Of a stretch of 64,000 nt of DNA, positions 50,508-59,372 are shown piece by piece. Position numbers and translations under genes: made by a program. Each line of letters begins with the position of its first letter. Position 1 is the first letter of the stretch. The notes beneath the pieces were generated by a model that was given only the letters and a program-made list of their open reading frames with translations, had not been told where the DNA came from and searched no databases. Source of the DNA: Rhodocyclaceae bacterium (GTDB lineage Bacteria; Pseudomonadota; Gammaproteobacteria; Burkholderiales; Rhodocyclaceae); contig JADKDD010000001.1 of assembly GCA_016718525.1 (NCBI GenBank), forward strand, positions 1,426,001 through 1,490,000, written 5' to 3'.

Positions 50508-50549
50508 CGAAATCGCCACTTGCCATTGTCCTGACACCCGTGACCTGGA

Positions 50550-50666
50550 TTAAAAAGGCATAGTCAGCCGACCAACCTCTGATTGCCAACGGGCGCGCAA
50601 TCCGTCCGAAATGACCTTTTTCCGGATTCCATCACCGGCGATAACTGCAATTCTTTTTGTATTCAT
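50550..50666 (-). pseudogene. Remnant of a tartrate/isopropylmalate dehydrogenase N-terminus
   Basis: A 38-codon frame beginning MNTKRIAVIAGDGIRKK, then VISDGLRARW. It strongly resembles the first strand and loop of the isocitrate/isopropylmalate/tartrate dehydrogenase family (pattern KRIAVIxGDGIGxEV). The conserved Gly after GDGI is Arg, and the frame stops at residue 38 of about 350. The rest of the gene is absent from the window. Confidence 0.6.
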
Positions 50667-50832
50667 GTCTGGCTCGCGGACACGATGCCGCACTGTCCTT
50701 TTCACAGTGAAGGGGAAGCATAACGTTTCAACAAGATACGTTTAAGCTGACCAGTGTGCTGCTGCTGAGATGTTGCGCAGTTAACCATCTGCGTTGGTTC
50801 TTGAGGAGACCAAGAGGGCACCGCCGACTGAA

Positions 50833-50863
50833 AGCGGGCGCAGTAACTTTCTGTCCGCCCGCT
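50833..50863. repeat. GC-rich inverted repeat upstream of hydA
   Basis: AGCGGGCG and CGCCCGCT form a perfect eight-base stem with a 15-base loop. On the minus strand it is followed by TTTC, so it might have been a terminator for a lost gene. No T-run on the plus strand. Confidence 0.4.
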
Positions 50864-51042
50864 GACCAACGGTCACTCGAAGCAGCGTGTGTTGATAGGC
50901 AATCTGTCGCTTCGCTGTCAATTTTTCACCGTATCTATAAGATGAGAACCATCACTTCACATCAATTCGGCGACCAACTCAATTGCATATGATTTCCGAA
51001 TTCTTGAGTGCCCAACGAAAATGGAGTTGGAGTTACGCGTAA

Positions 51043-53115
51043 ATGATCAAACTTACCATCAATGGTAGATCGGTCGAGATGGAAGACGGCTCGACATTGC
51101 TTGATGCTGCCGGAGTTGCAGGTGTGCATATTCCTACGCTCTGTCACTATCCGCGCCTTCCGTCACATGCTGTATGCAGGATGTGTCTGGTGGATGTTGT
51201 TGGTGAAGTTCGGCCACAACCTGCTTGCGTCACAAAAGCTAAAGATGGTGACGTCGTTACGACTGACTCAAAGGAGCTGCAGGAATTTCGAAGGACAAAC
51301 ACCGAATGGCTGCTGTCACGTCACCCAAACGTCTGCATGAAATGTGAAGTTAATGGGTCTTGCAAGTTGCAGAGTCTGGTTAGCGAAAATCAAATAGAGA
51401 ACCCCTGGGGATACCTGCCGATCGGATCAGAAGAACATCCGGAACATAAGCTGGTTGACCACACATCGCCGAGTATCTGGCGCGACCTGCAAAAATGCGT
51501 TGAGTGCGGATTGTGTGTCGAGGCCTGTGGAGAGCCGGGGCAACAACAGCACATAATCGGATTTGCCGAGCGTGGATCTGATCGTTTGCCCGTAACTGTT
51601 TTTGATCAATCTCTGGCTGACACCAAGTGCATCTCATGCGGTCAATGCACACTTGTCTGCCCTGTCGGGGCATTGATCGAGACGCCACACTGGCATGATG
51701 TTCTGCATACCCTGGATGCACGTCGCCGTGTATCTGCAGTTCAGGTGGCTCCTGCAACGCGTATAGCAATTAGTGAAGAGTTCGGAATGAAACCCGGTAC
51801 GGTGAGCACAGGCAGAATGATTAATGCCCTCAAGCAGTTGGGCTTTGATTACGTGTTTGATACCAATTTTGCAGCTGATTTGACGATCATGGAGGAAGGA
51901 ACAGAGTTTCTGGCGCGCCTGAAGGCCCGGGAGATGTTGCCGATTTTTACTTCGTGCTGTCCGGGATGGGTGAACTGGGTTGAGATCAACCGACCTGATT
52001 TACTGCCACACCTTAGTACGACAAAGTCTCCACAACAAATGCATGGCGCGCTCACTAAACGAGGAGCGTTCGCTCGTGCGCTTGGCCCCGAATTCGCAGA
52101 TGGCAAGGTGGAGCCCTACGTTGTCAGCGTGATGCCTTGCACAGCCAAGAAGGATGAGGCTATGCGGCCCGGCCTGTCAGGTGACATAGACCACGTCCTC
52201 ACAACACGCGAATTGGCAAGAATGATCAGGGCTCGCGGGATTGCGTTTGGTTCGCTATCCGAGAATGCTGATTTTGATAATCCGCTCGGCGAGAGCACAG
52301 GTGCCGGGCAAATCTTCGGCGCATCGGGTGGCGTAATGGAAGCGGTTGTGCGTACCGCGTCCCATCTCATTGGCCACGAGAGTTCGCTTCAATTGGAATG
52401 GAACCAACTCCGCGGTATAGGAGCGGGAATCAAGACAGCCGAGGTCCCCGGTCTCGGAAAAGTCGCCATATGCAATGGCATCGCTGCAGCGCAGCGTATG
52501 CTGGCGACGGAAACTTGGCGCGACGAATATGTTGCAATAGAAGTCATGGCATGTGTTGGCGGGTGTCTGGGCGGCGGTGGCGAACCAAAGTCGATGGATC
52601 CGCTGATCCTGGAGAAACGCATGCACGCAGTTTATGCGTTGGATAAACAGTCACCACGACGACGCTCGCATGAGAATCAGGAAGTTCAAAAGTTGTATGC
52701 AACAGATTTGAAGGAAACGAATTCCGTTCGCGCACATGCTTTGCTTCACACGAGCTACGCCGCAAGGAACTCAAAACGATTGCTCTTGATGCGCTTTCTC
52801 GACTGCGTAGACAGGAGAGATTCAAGTGGTGCGGCCAACCTGCTTCATCCCGATGCGCTTTGGTCAACAGCCTCACCTTTCGGTGACATCCATGGAACCT
52901 CGGGCATTGAAACACTGATCAAGTCTCGCTTACCACCTCGCAAGTATGGCCCTGAATATCAGCGACATCGGATGGAATCCGCCGCTGATATCGACGACCT
53001 CACCGTCCTGTCACCGGCTGGCGAACGATGCCGGTTCAGTGTGGAGATAGACACGCTGTACGAGGGTAGTCAATCCAAACAGGTAATCAAAAGCCTGGTC
53101 AGGGAAATCCTGTAA
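51043..53115 (+). CDS. hydA: [FeFe]-hydrogenase (CpI-like) with added NTF2/SnoaL-like C-terminal domain
   Basis: A 690-residue hydrogenase catalysing reversible proton reduction. The [2Fe-2S] domain has C34, C45, C48, C62. The His-Cys [4Fe-4S] site has H94, C98, C101, C107. Two ferredoxin clusters use C152/155/158/162 and C196/199/202/206. The H-cluster domain has TSCCPGW at 303-309 (C305 for proton relay, C306), MPCTAKKDE at 364-372 (C366) and MACVGGC with C504 and C508; GGGEP replaces the usual GGGQP. The small-subunit-like end (RRSHENQEVQKLY, RAHALLHTSY) closes the normal enzyme near 572. About 115 further residues look like an NTF2/SnoaL domain. No hydE, hydF or hydG is in the window. Flanks are gene debris, consistent with transfer. 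Confidence 0.9.
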   Translation: MIKLTINGRSVEMEDGSTLLDAAGVAGVHIPTLCHYPRLPSHAVCRMCLVDVVGEVRPQPACVTKAKDGDVVTTDSKELQEFRRTNTEWLLSRHPNVCMKCEVNGSCKLQSLVSENQIENPWGYLPIGSEEHPEHKLVDHTSPSIWRDLQKCVECGLCVEACGEPGQQQHIIGFAERGSDRLPVTVFDQSLADTKCISCGQCTLVCPVGALIETPHWHDVLHTLDARRRVSAVQVAPATRIAISEEFGMKPGTVSTGRMINALKQLGFDYVFDTNFAADLTIMEEGTEFLARLKAREMLPIFTSCCPGWVNWVEINRPDLLPHLSTTKSPQQMHGALTKRGAFARALGPEFADGKVEPYVVSVMPCTAKKDEAMRPGLSGDIDHVLTTRELARMIRARGIAFGSLSENADFDNPLGESTGAGQIFGASGGVMEAVVRTASHLIGHESSLQLEWNQLRGIGAGIKTAEVPGLGKVAICNGIAAAQRMLATETWRDEYVAIEVMACVGGCLGGGGEPKSMDPLILEKRMHAVYALDKQSPRRRSHENQEVQKLYATDLKETNSVRAHALLHTSYAARNSKRLLLMRFLDCVDRRDSSGAANLLHPDALWSTASPFGDIHGTSGIETLIKSRLPPRKYGPEYQRHRMESAADIDDLTVLSPAGERCRFSVEIDTLYEGSQSKQVIKSLVREIL

Positions 53116-53449
53116 ACAATTTCTGCAAAGACATCGATTGATGCAACTGAGCTTGCCACCTGGATAGGGACGCGCAGAAGATCGCTCGGCACTTTGCAGC
53201 CATTTGTAAGACATGGCAGTTCCTTGGTGACAATTGCAGCAACGCTGAAATTCGTCAATCTCGTTTGCTGACATTCAAGCTGAATGTCGGCTATCTGAAA
53301 AATTGAATGGGCGCTTCAGACTGATTCCGGCCTGCAGACATGGGCATAGGCAATGTCTGGTCCACTTAATTTCCTGCCACTCGATTTGAGCTTGAACGAA
53401 TGATGAAACCCTGTCCAATGGAACTGGTGGCCAAAAAAATGGAGACCGA
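53116..53449. other. 334-base stretch after hydA without a recognised gene
   Basis: No credible protein frame on either strand. It holds the inverted repeat at 53268-53292 and a weaker one near 53336-53360 (AGACAT/ATGTCT). Possibly degraded mobile-element or intergenic sequence. Confidence 0.5.
53268..53292. terminator. Long inverted repeat downstream of hydA
   Basis: GCTGACATTCA and TGAATGTCGGC pair over 11 positions (one G-U) with a three-base loop AGC. It lies 152 bases after hydA. It lacks an immediate T-run, so termination is uncertain. Confidence 0.4.
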
Positions 53450-54055
53450 TCATTTTGCCACTTGCGCGTAGTGCAGAGCTGCAGAAATTAGCTCCGGCGA
53501 CGACGATACGACAGCAGGCCGTACGAAAATTGCTGCACGCCCATGTTGTGCCGCTGGAGCGAGAAAGTTCTTGCATACCGCATAGTATTCTCTACAAAAG
53601 AAATCGTCGAAAAAAATAATTGCCCCTGACGGTGCGAAAAGTAGCGTTGCCAGAAAGCATGCAACCCTAAAACGCCCGTCTATCAAAACCAGGTCTGGAT
53701 GAAAGTTTGCTGTGGCTAGTTCCCGCCATATCTCGAACGAATACTTATGCCAATTCCCAATCCCTGTGTTCGTCGTCGGGTAACCCCATTGCCTGATGGT
53801 TCCCAGATTGATATGGCGCCCTCGATAACTCGAAGCAAACCTGCCAGCTTCAACGCCAAGGGAATTCAGCAACTCGCTATCGCTATCGATGCTGATGATT
53901 TCTGGAACCTTCAAATCCAGCGCCGCAAGAGTGCTACCACCCGCGCCGTATTCGAGGTATGACTTGGAGGTACTTAGTCGTGCGAGAAAAGCAGTCCGCT
54001 CCTCCTGAGGCATATACGGCATGCGGGGTATCGATATGGTGCGTTCAGATACCAT
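53450..54055 (-). CDS. SAM-dependent methyltransferase-like protein
   Basis: A 201-residue Rossmann-type protein. The segment YLEYGAGGSTLAAL (about 34-47) resembles the SAM-binding glycine loop. Acidic residues follow at the ribose position (IISIDSDSELL), then DLVLIDGRFRVACFLATL and IIFFDDFFCR. This matches a group of uncharacterised methyltransferase-like proteins. The start is uncertain because ATGs occur at residues 1, 12 and 15 without a clear ribosome site. It is isolated in a gene-poor area convergent with hydA. Confidence 0.65.
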   Translation of the reverse strand: MVSERTISIPRMPYMPQEERTAFLARLSTSKSYLEYGAGGSTLAALDLKVPEIISIDSDSELLNSLGVEAGRFASSYRGRHINLGTIRQWGYPTTNTGIGNWHKYSFEIWRELATANFHPDLVLIDGRFRVACFLATLLFAPSGAIIFFDDFFCREYYAVCKNFLAPAAQHGRAAIFVRPAVVSSSPELISAALHYAQVAK

Positions 54056-54669
54056 TCTTGGTGTCCTTACGCTCAGAACACCTGATCAAGCAACGTCTGA
54101 GTATGCAGTCGTCCGATGATGATTTGCTTCATCGCATTCGCCTTTACATGAATTATTGCGGCTGGCTGGGCAGGATGCCCAGTGTGGGGTAATCTTGCGC
54201 GACCTTGGTGTCCGCGTCTGTGTGCTGGCGGACAGAGGCAGTGCAAGCTGATGTGGTGCGAGGTTGGCAAAACCTTGATAACGGCGTGCTGTCAGCACCA
54301 ACTGGCGATCTCAACTATTAAATGCGACGCGATGCATGTGGATATTTTGCTGGATGCGGCATAGGGTTTCGGAGGCTGAATTTGTAAGAGCAGGATGGCG
54401 ATTTAAAGCTCTACAGGATCGCCGGCTTCTTTTCGCCGTGAGCGGCAGCATTCGCTGCAAAGCCGAAATTTGCCTTGCTCCGTTTCCGAGCATTAACTCG
54501 AGTTTCGGATTTGTCTTGAGTCGAACGTCGGTAAAAGGTCTAGGATTCAACCGGTGGTTGCAAAACACTTAAACCGTAAATACTGAAGAAGCGTTGCAGC
54601 GGAAACAAAGAATCCGGACTTGTACCACCTGACGAAAAAAGCGATCGTGTGCGAGCGCCGGAAAAATCC
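54056..54669. other. 614-base gene-poor stretch
   Basis: No gene could be supported. It contains repeat copy F (54278-54306) and a small stem CTGGGC/GCCCAG near 54167-54183. Several short frames have no ribosome site or family resemblance. Confidence 0.55.
54278..54306 (-). repeat. Dispersed 29-bp repeat, copy F
   Basis: Minus strand GCCAGTTGGTGCTGAC followed by AGCACGCCGTTAT. Hairpin stem kept through one G-U type pair. It sits in a gene-poor stretch. Confidence 0.8.
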
Positions 54670-55275
54670 TTATTGACCCACGAGCAACGAAAACCCGAGA
54701 CCAAACATGATGACGCTGATCATGGAGTCCAGCACACGCCATGCAACTGGTTTTCTGAACAATGGACCGAGGAAGCGCGCACCGTAGCCAAGTGCAAAGA
54801 ACCAGACAAAACTGGAAATCGCAGCCCCGGAAAAAAATACCCAGCGCCCGCTTCCTTCACGCTGGTTGGCTAACGACCCGAGCAGGATGACGGTGTCCAG
54901 ATACACATGCGGATTGAGTAGTGTGAAAGCAAGGCAGGTTGTCATCGCGGCCCCCAGCGTTGAGCCAACTGCGGCGTCAATCACCAACTGATGCGGATGC
55001 AATGCGCGTCTGGCGGCAACTATGCCGTAAGCGAACAAGAAAGCAGCGCCACCAAAGCGCGCAATATCGAGCACAGCAGGAACTGACTCGATCAGTGCGC
55101 CTAACCCGGCGACCCCTGCAACCATCAACAGCGCATCTGACACGGAACACACCAGCACAATCGGCAACACATGCTCCCGGCGAATTCCCTGGCGCAAAAC
55201 AAAGGAATTTTGCGCACCGATGGCGATGATCAAGGCGGCACCAGACAAGAATCCGGCAATGAAGTTTGCGGTCAT
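54670..55275 (-). CDS. argO: LysE/ArgO-type basic amino-acid exporter
   Basis: A 201-residue inner-membrane exporter with six hydrophobic segments. The ArgO/LysE signature IAIGAQNSFVLRQGIRREHV is at about 19-38 and LLNPHVYLDTVILLGSLA near 118-135. Family members export arginine and/or lysine. The usual divergent regulator gene argP/lysG is absent; the 170 bases upstream hold nothing recognisable. It differs from the LeuE-type member at 18318-18965. Confidence 0.85.
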   Translation of the reverse strand: MTANFIAGFLSGAALIIAIGAQNSFVLRQGIRREHVLPIVLVCSVSDALLMVAGVAGLGALIESVPAVLDIARFGGAAFLFAYGIVAARRALHPHQLVIDAAVGSTLGAAMTTCLAFTLLNPHVYLDTVILLGSLANQREGSGRWVFFSGAAISSFVWFFALGYGARFLGPLFRKPVAWRVLDSMISVIMFGLGFSLLVGQ

Positions 55276-55445
55276 TCGGTTGTGAAAATGCTTTCGATAA
55301 AGTGTGTGTGAATATACGTAGACGACTTCCCGAAGCGAAACTTACTTTCGGCGCAAACATCTTTGCACGCAACCAAAAATCGCTCTTTTAACTGTCGTGA
55401 CGCTGGTTTCGGAAGGACAACGCCGATCAATGGTGATTTGAGCAC

Positions 55446-55772
55446 TTAAACCGGGTGAACCGGAAGTTTGCCGTTGAGTTTAGTGTCGCCATAAACGCGC
55501 AACACTTGCGAGATGACGATCTGGTAGCCGTTCAACCAATTGCCTTGACCTGCCTTTGCCTGGAGATGCGCTGGATATTTTGTTAATTGCTGAAGCGCAT
55601 CCAGGGTTTCCCAGTAATAGACGTTGGAAACCAGCCCGGTTGTCTGGTTCTCCCAGCTTTCTTCTCCCAAATAACCCGGAATCGATTTGGCGAATGCGGC
55701 TATTTCCTGATCCAGACGATGGAAGGTTTCGTCAAACTGACCGGGCGCGAAAATGAAGGTAGATGAGTACAT
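55446..55772 (-). CDS. Antibiotic biosynthesis monooxygenase-like (ABM) dimeric barrel protein
   Basis: A 108-residue protein beginning MYSSTFIFAPGQFDETFHRL. The ferredoxin-like pattern is strand, helix with IPGYLGEESWEN, then VSNVYYWETLDALQQLTKYPAHLQAK. This ABM/heme-degrading-like fold binds small molecules or acts as a cofactorless monooxygenase. The ATG at 55772 is chosen as the start of the conserved fold; upstream codons in the same frame run back to 56057 and would overlap the divergent amidohydrolase. Confidence 0.65.
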   Translation of the reverse strand: MYSSTFIFAPGQFDETFHRLDQEIAAFAKSIPGYLGEESWENQTTGLVSNVYYWETLDALQQLTKYPAHLQAKAGQGNWLNGYQIVISQVLRVYGDTKLNGKLPVHPV

Positions 55773-56008
55773 AGTGACAAAGGGTTTATGTAAAACAAAG
55801 TCTGGGTTAGCAAATGACAACCGGCTAAATGCTAGCACCTCCAATACTTGCTGTTGATGGATAGTTACCCCGGCGCTTTTATTGGTGATCGGTGTCACCA
55901 GTGTTTTACCTCTTTCACTCAGCAGAGTGGCGCGCACCCTTCCTAATCTGATAGCCTGAAACCTGAGAAGCGTGAAAAATCTGTTACGCCATTCCGGGAG
56001 ACACACCA

Positions 56009-57724
56009 ATGGGCTATCGGCTAAGTTTTGTAACTGCTGCATTGATCTGCAACGCAATCATGTCACCGGTCCTTTCTGCCACACCGGAAAATAAACCGTT
56101 GACTGCGGATGCGGTGTACGTGAACGGGAAGGTAGTGACGATGGACGCCGCCGGGCATGTGGTTCAGGCACTGGCCATCCGCGACGGCAAGATTCTCGCA
56201 ACCGGCACCAACAAGTTCGTGAAACGCTACGCGGATTCCGCCACCAAAGTCGTCGATCTCAAGGGGCGAACGGTGCTACCAGGATTCATCGACAACCATG
56301 CACATCCGCAGATTGCAATACGCATGCAGACCTATCTTGATGCACACTTTTCAGTGGTGCCTTCGCTTGCCGTGATGTTGGAAAAGTTATCGGAACGAGC
56401 CAAAGCAACGCCACCGGGTGATTGGGTAATCGTGGCCGGGTCCGCCGCGAATACCACCTACTACACTGAAAAACGCAACCCTACTCGACGGGAACTGGAT
56501 GATGCTGCACCTGGCTATCCGGTGCTTTACCTCAACGGGCCGCACACGATGGTCGCCAATTCATTGGCACTGACGAAGATGGCGGTGAAGCACGGCGAGA
56601 AGACACAAAAAGGGGCATTTGTTGAACTTGATGAGAGCGGCGCTCCAACCGGCGTTATTCATGAAGGCAGTCCTTTTTTTCCGGAGCTCAAACTTCCCGC
56701 TGAGTTGCTTCAGCGCTATGTCAAGGAAGAAATTCCCGCCTACTTTCTTCCGCGTGGCTACACCACTGTCACCGACATCATGCCGTTGCCAAACTATGAT
56801 GCGGTTCGACAGGTCGCCGCAACAGGAGCGCACATGCCGATACGCTATGTCACCGTGGTGTTCGCTGACGCCGGTGGCAAATACCTGCCCAAGGACCTGT
56901 CTAAACTAGCTATGCCGCCGTCAGCCGACCCCGACTGGTTCCGCTTTGCGGGAATAAAAATCTGGTTGGATGGCGATATACCGGTGCGAACAGGCTTTTT
57001 ATTGGGTAACTATGCCGGCGAACCCAATGCGCACGGTTTTTCAACGAATACTCAGCAGGAACTCAATACCTTGGTGTCGCGCGTTCATGAGGCTGGACTG
57101 GGCCTGTTCATGCATTGCACCGGCGACCGCGCCAACGTCATGGCGCTAGACGCCTACGAGCAGGCACAAAAACAAGGGGGGCCCAAAACGCTGATGCGCA
57201 TCGAGCACCTTGGTGTCTTCATGTTGGGTCCCGATGTTTTGCCGCGCGCCAAAGCGCTGGACGTCAAGGCAATCGTGACGCCCGGATGGATCTACACCTT
57301 GTCCGCGGTGACAGTGAATAACCTCGGTGCTGCCATTGCCAACGTACAGGCATTTCAATTCAAAAAAATGATCGAGGCGGGACTGGAGCCGGCGTATGGT
57401 TCTGACCTTACCGGTTTTCAGCGCGGCACAGACAATCCGTTCATGCACATTCAAGCGCTCATTACACGCCGGGCCGCTGATGGCAGCATCTTTCTTCCAA
57501 AACAGGCGGTGACGATGGATCAGGCGCTCCGAATGATGACAATTTGGGCGGCCAAGGGAATCGGTGACGAGAAAACCAAAGGCTCACTGGAGCCCGGAAA
57601 ATTCGCCGACATGATCGTGCTCTCCGACGACATCATGACCATCGACCCGACCAAAATCACCAGCATCAAGGTAACCGAAACGATCGTTGGTGGCGAGCGC
57701 GTCTATCAGCGTCCGGGGGGTTGA
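56009..57724 (+). CDS. Secreted amidohydrolase of the YtcJ family
   Basis: A 571-residue metal-dependent hydrolase with a signal peptide of about 23 residues ending at LSA. The N-terminal composite beta domain (YVNGKVVTMDAAG) is followed by the metal HxH in FIDNHAHPQ (about 96-98), later MHCTGDRA, RIEHLG and the final Asp in YGSDLTG. It ends with the family's LEPGKFADMIVLSDD. YtcJ-type enzymes hydrolyse C-N bonds of unknown substrates. Export is likely. A GGGAGACAC ribosome site precedes the ATG. A degraded repeat begins at its stop codon. Confidence 0.88.
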   Translation: MGYRLSFVTAALICNAIMSPVLSATPENKPLTADAVYVNGKVVTMDAAGHVVQALAIRDGKILATGTNKFVKRYADSATKVVDLKGRTVLPGFIDNHAHPQIAIRMQTYLDAHFSVVPSLAVMLEKLSERAKATPPGDWVIVAGSAANTTYYTEKRNPTRRELDDAAPGYPVLYLNGPHTMVANSLALTKMAVKHGEKTQKGAFVELDESGAPTGVIHEGSPFFPELKLPAELLQRYVKEEIPAYFLPRGYTTVTDIMPLPNYDAVRQVAATGAHMPIRYVTVVFADAGGKYLPKDLSKLAMPPSADPDWFRFAGIKIWLDGDIPVRTGFLLGNYAGEPNAHGFSTNTQQELNTLVSRVHEAGLGLFMHCTGDRANVMALDAYEQAQKQGGPKTLMRIEHLGVFMLGPDVLPRAKALDVKAIVTPGWIYTLSAVTVNNLGAAIANVQAFQFKKMIEAGLEPAYGSDLTGFQRGTDNPFMHIQALITRRAADGSIFLPKQAVTMDQALRMMTIWAAKGIGDEKTKGSLEPGKFADMIVLSDDIMTIDPTKITSIKVTETIVGGERVYQRPGG

Positions 57725-57747
57725 ACGGACGCTGTCAGCATCACCCT
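57721..57747 (-). repeat. Degraded copy of the dispersed repeat
   Basis: On the plus strand TTGAACGGACGCTGTCAGCA then TCACCCT. The core CTGTCAGCA and the TTGA-CGG end resemble copies A and F, with several mismatches. It starts at the amidohydrolase stop codon. Confidence 0.4.
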
Positions 57748-57854
57748 ATTTTGGAGCGTGCAGCCGCAACCTGTTCTCCCTTTACGATGCTCGCACGTGA
57801 AATCAATCACGGAGCAAAGCCCCGCTCTGCCAACCCCTTCGATAACTCGCGGAT

Positions 57855-59174
57855 TTACAGGCGTTGCAAACTAATCGGCAAGCCGTCGCGCGGCTTGGCG
57901 ATCGGCACCAGTTGATAAGGCATGCGATAGCCTTCAGGCACCTTGAAGCGGAACCGTCGCAGCACCTGGTGCATCACGCTTTTGACTTCCATATCGGCAA
58001 AATGCTGACCGATGCACAGGTGAGCACCGCCACCGAACGGTAAATAAGCATAGGCATGCTGACGGTGCTCGGCGCGCGCGGGTGAAAATCGCTCCGGATC
58101 AAAGTCTTCCGGCGTGGTCCACAGCGAAGGCATGTGATGAGTGTGAATCGGAGAGATGCCCACCTGCGTGCCCTTGGGAATCCGGAAGCCGCCAAACTCG
58201 CAATCACGTGCGGCCTCGCGCGGGATCGCGGTCAAGGGCGGGTACATCCGCAGTGCTTCCTTCATCACCCATTCGGTGCGCTCGCAACCAGCAAGGTCCT
58301 GGTAGCGCAATTGCGTCTCCGGCAACGCCTGCGCGTCCTGCCGCAGCCTGTCCTGCCATTCCGGGTGGCGCGCCAGACAATAAAACATCGTGGTCAGCGC
58401 CGAGGTGGTGGTGTCGTGTGCCGCCATCATGAGAAAGATCATGTGGTTAACCACCTCGTCGTCGCTAAACCGCTCGCCATCCTCGCCGTGCGCGTGGCAC
58501 AACTGGCTGAACAAATCCGGGCCTTCTTTGGCGCGCTTTTCGGTCAACTTGGACTGCATCACCCGCACCAGGTAGCGACGTGCCCGAACGCCGCGCCACA
58601 TCGTCAGCGGCGGCAAGGGCTTGCGCAGCAACGCCATTGAAGCAGCAACCGTGTCGACGAAGGCCTGATTCATCCGGTCGGCTTCCGGCCCCAGCGTCAT
58701 ACCCATGAACACCCGCGCCGCGATGTTGAGCGTGAGCGCCTTGATCTGCGGGAAGACCCGCATTGGTCGCCCGTTATCCTCGGGCCAGCGATCGAGCACA
58801 CCCGCGATCACCGGACCCATGTCCTGCACGTAACGCTCCATTGCGGAGCGTTTGAAGGCACTCTGCATGATGCGGCGGTGATGTTTGTGCTGGGGATCAT
58901 CCATCGCCATGATGGCGCCCGGAAACACCGCATCAATAAAGTATGCCCAGCCGCCCCGGCTGGAAAAATTCCCTTCGCGATCGTGCAACACAAACTGGTT
59001 GGCATCGGGACCCAACAGCGTGACATGCTCAAAAAAAGTTCGCGAGCGCACCACATTGCCGTGTAAGGCCAGCGACTGAACCTCTGCCAGCGGATCACGC
59101 AGGTACGTCAGCAGATTGCCGATCAAGGGCAGGCCTTTAACCAGGGGGATGTTTTCGTAGGGAGCGACGTTCAT
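57855..59174 (-). CDS. Cytochrome P450
   Basis: A 439-residue soluble bacterial P450 that inserts oxygen into C-H bonds of an unknown substrate. The I-helix oxygen-activation motif is AAHDTTTS, the K-helix ExxR is EALRMYPP and the heme loop is FGGGAHLCIGQHFAD, with the axial Cys at about 387. The start at 59174 follows an in-frame TTG. No ferredoxin or reductase is in the window, so electron partners must be elsewhere. The CYP family cannot be fixed by eye; sterol/terpene-type substrates are possible given the nearby acyl-CoA genes. Confidence 0.93.
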   Translation of the reverse strand: MNVAPYENIPLVKGLPLIGNLLTYLRDPLAEVQSLALHGNVVRSRTFFEHVTLLGPDANQFVLHDREGNFSSRGGWAYFIDAVFPGAIMAMDDPQHKHHRRIMQSAFKRSAMERYVQDMGPVIAGVLDRWPEDNGRPMRVFPQIKALTLNIAARVFMGMTLGPEADRMNQAFVDTVAASMALLRKPLPPLTMWRGVRARRYLVRVMQSKLTEKRAKEGPDLFSQLCHAHGEDGERFSDDEVVNHMIFLMMAAHDTTTSALTTMFYCLARHPEWQDRLRQDAQALPETQLRYQDLAGCERTEWVMKEALRMYPPLTAIPREAARDCEFGGFRIPKGTQVGISPIHTHHMPSLWTTPEDFDPERFSPARAEHRQHAYAYLPFGGGAHLCIGQHFADMEVKSVMHQVLRRFRFKVPEGYRMPYQLVPIAKPRDGLPISLQRL

Positions 59175-59276
59175 AGGGCAAGCCAATTATTTGGTGACTA
59201 AAACTGAATGGTATTGAGTGCGCCATTCAGCGGGTGGTGATCATACCAATCAGCAATCGGCTCGCTTTCGTTTGCC

Positions 59277-59305
59277 TTAACGGCGTGTGCACAGCACCAA
59301 CTGAC
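59277..59305 (-). repeat. Dispersed 29-bp repeat, copy G
   Basis: Minus strand GTCAGTTGGTGCTGTG followed by CACACGCCGTTAA. The right side of the hairpin stem has lost pairing (CTGTG). It lies between the DUF3237 and P450 genes. Confidence 0.75.
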
Positions 59306-59372
59306 GAGCATTGAGGCGCAATAGCGGTCAATTGTCTACTCGGTGTTGCGGCAGAAACCGCCATCAACTCGT

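Larger units (their letters stand above)
50508..51042. other. 535-base stretch upstream of hydA with gene remnant
   Basis: No intact gene. It contains a dehydrogenase N-terminal remnant (50550-50666), a GC-rich inverted repeat (50833-50863) and a weak promoter-like pair (CTGTCA, 15 bases, TATAAG at 50915-50941) that could serve hydA. GGAG in the last 25 bases is the only ribosome-site candidate for hydA. Confidence 0.5.

Noticed and set aside
51043..53115. Reading the hydrogenase as NuoG or a formate dehydrogenase subunit
   Set aside because: The N-terminal clusters alone would fit NuoG, but the three H-cluster motifs with their cysteines are specific to [FeFe]-hydrogenase.
54336..54572. 78-codon frame in the gene-poor stretch before argO
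   Set aside because: No ribosome site, no family resemblance and odd composition; likely chance.
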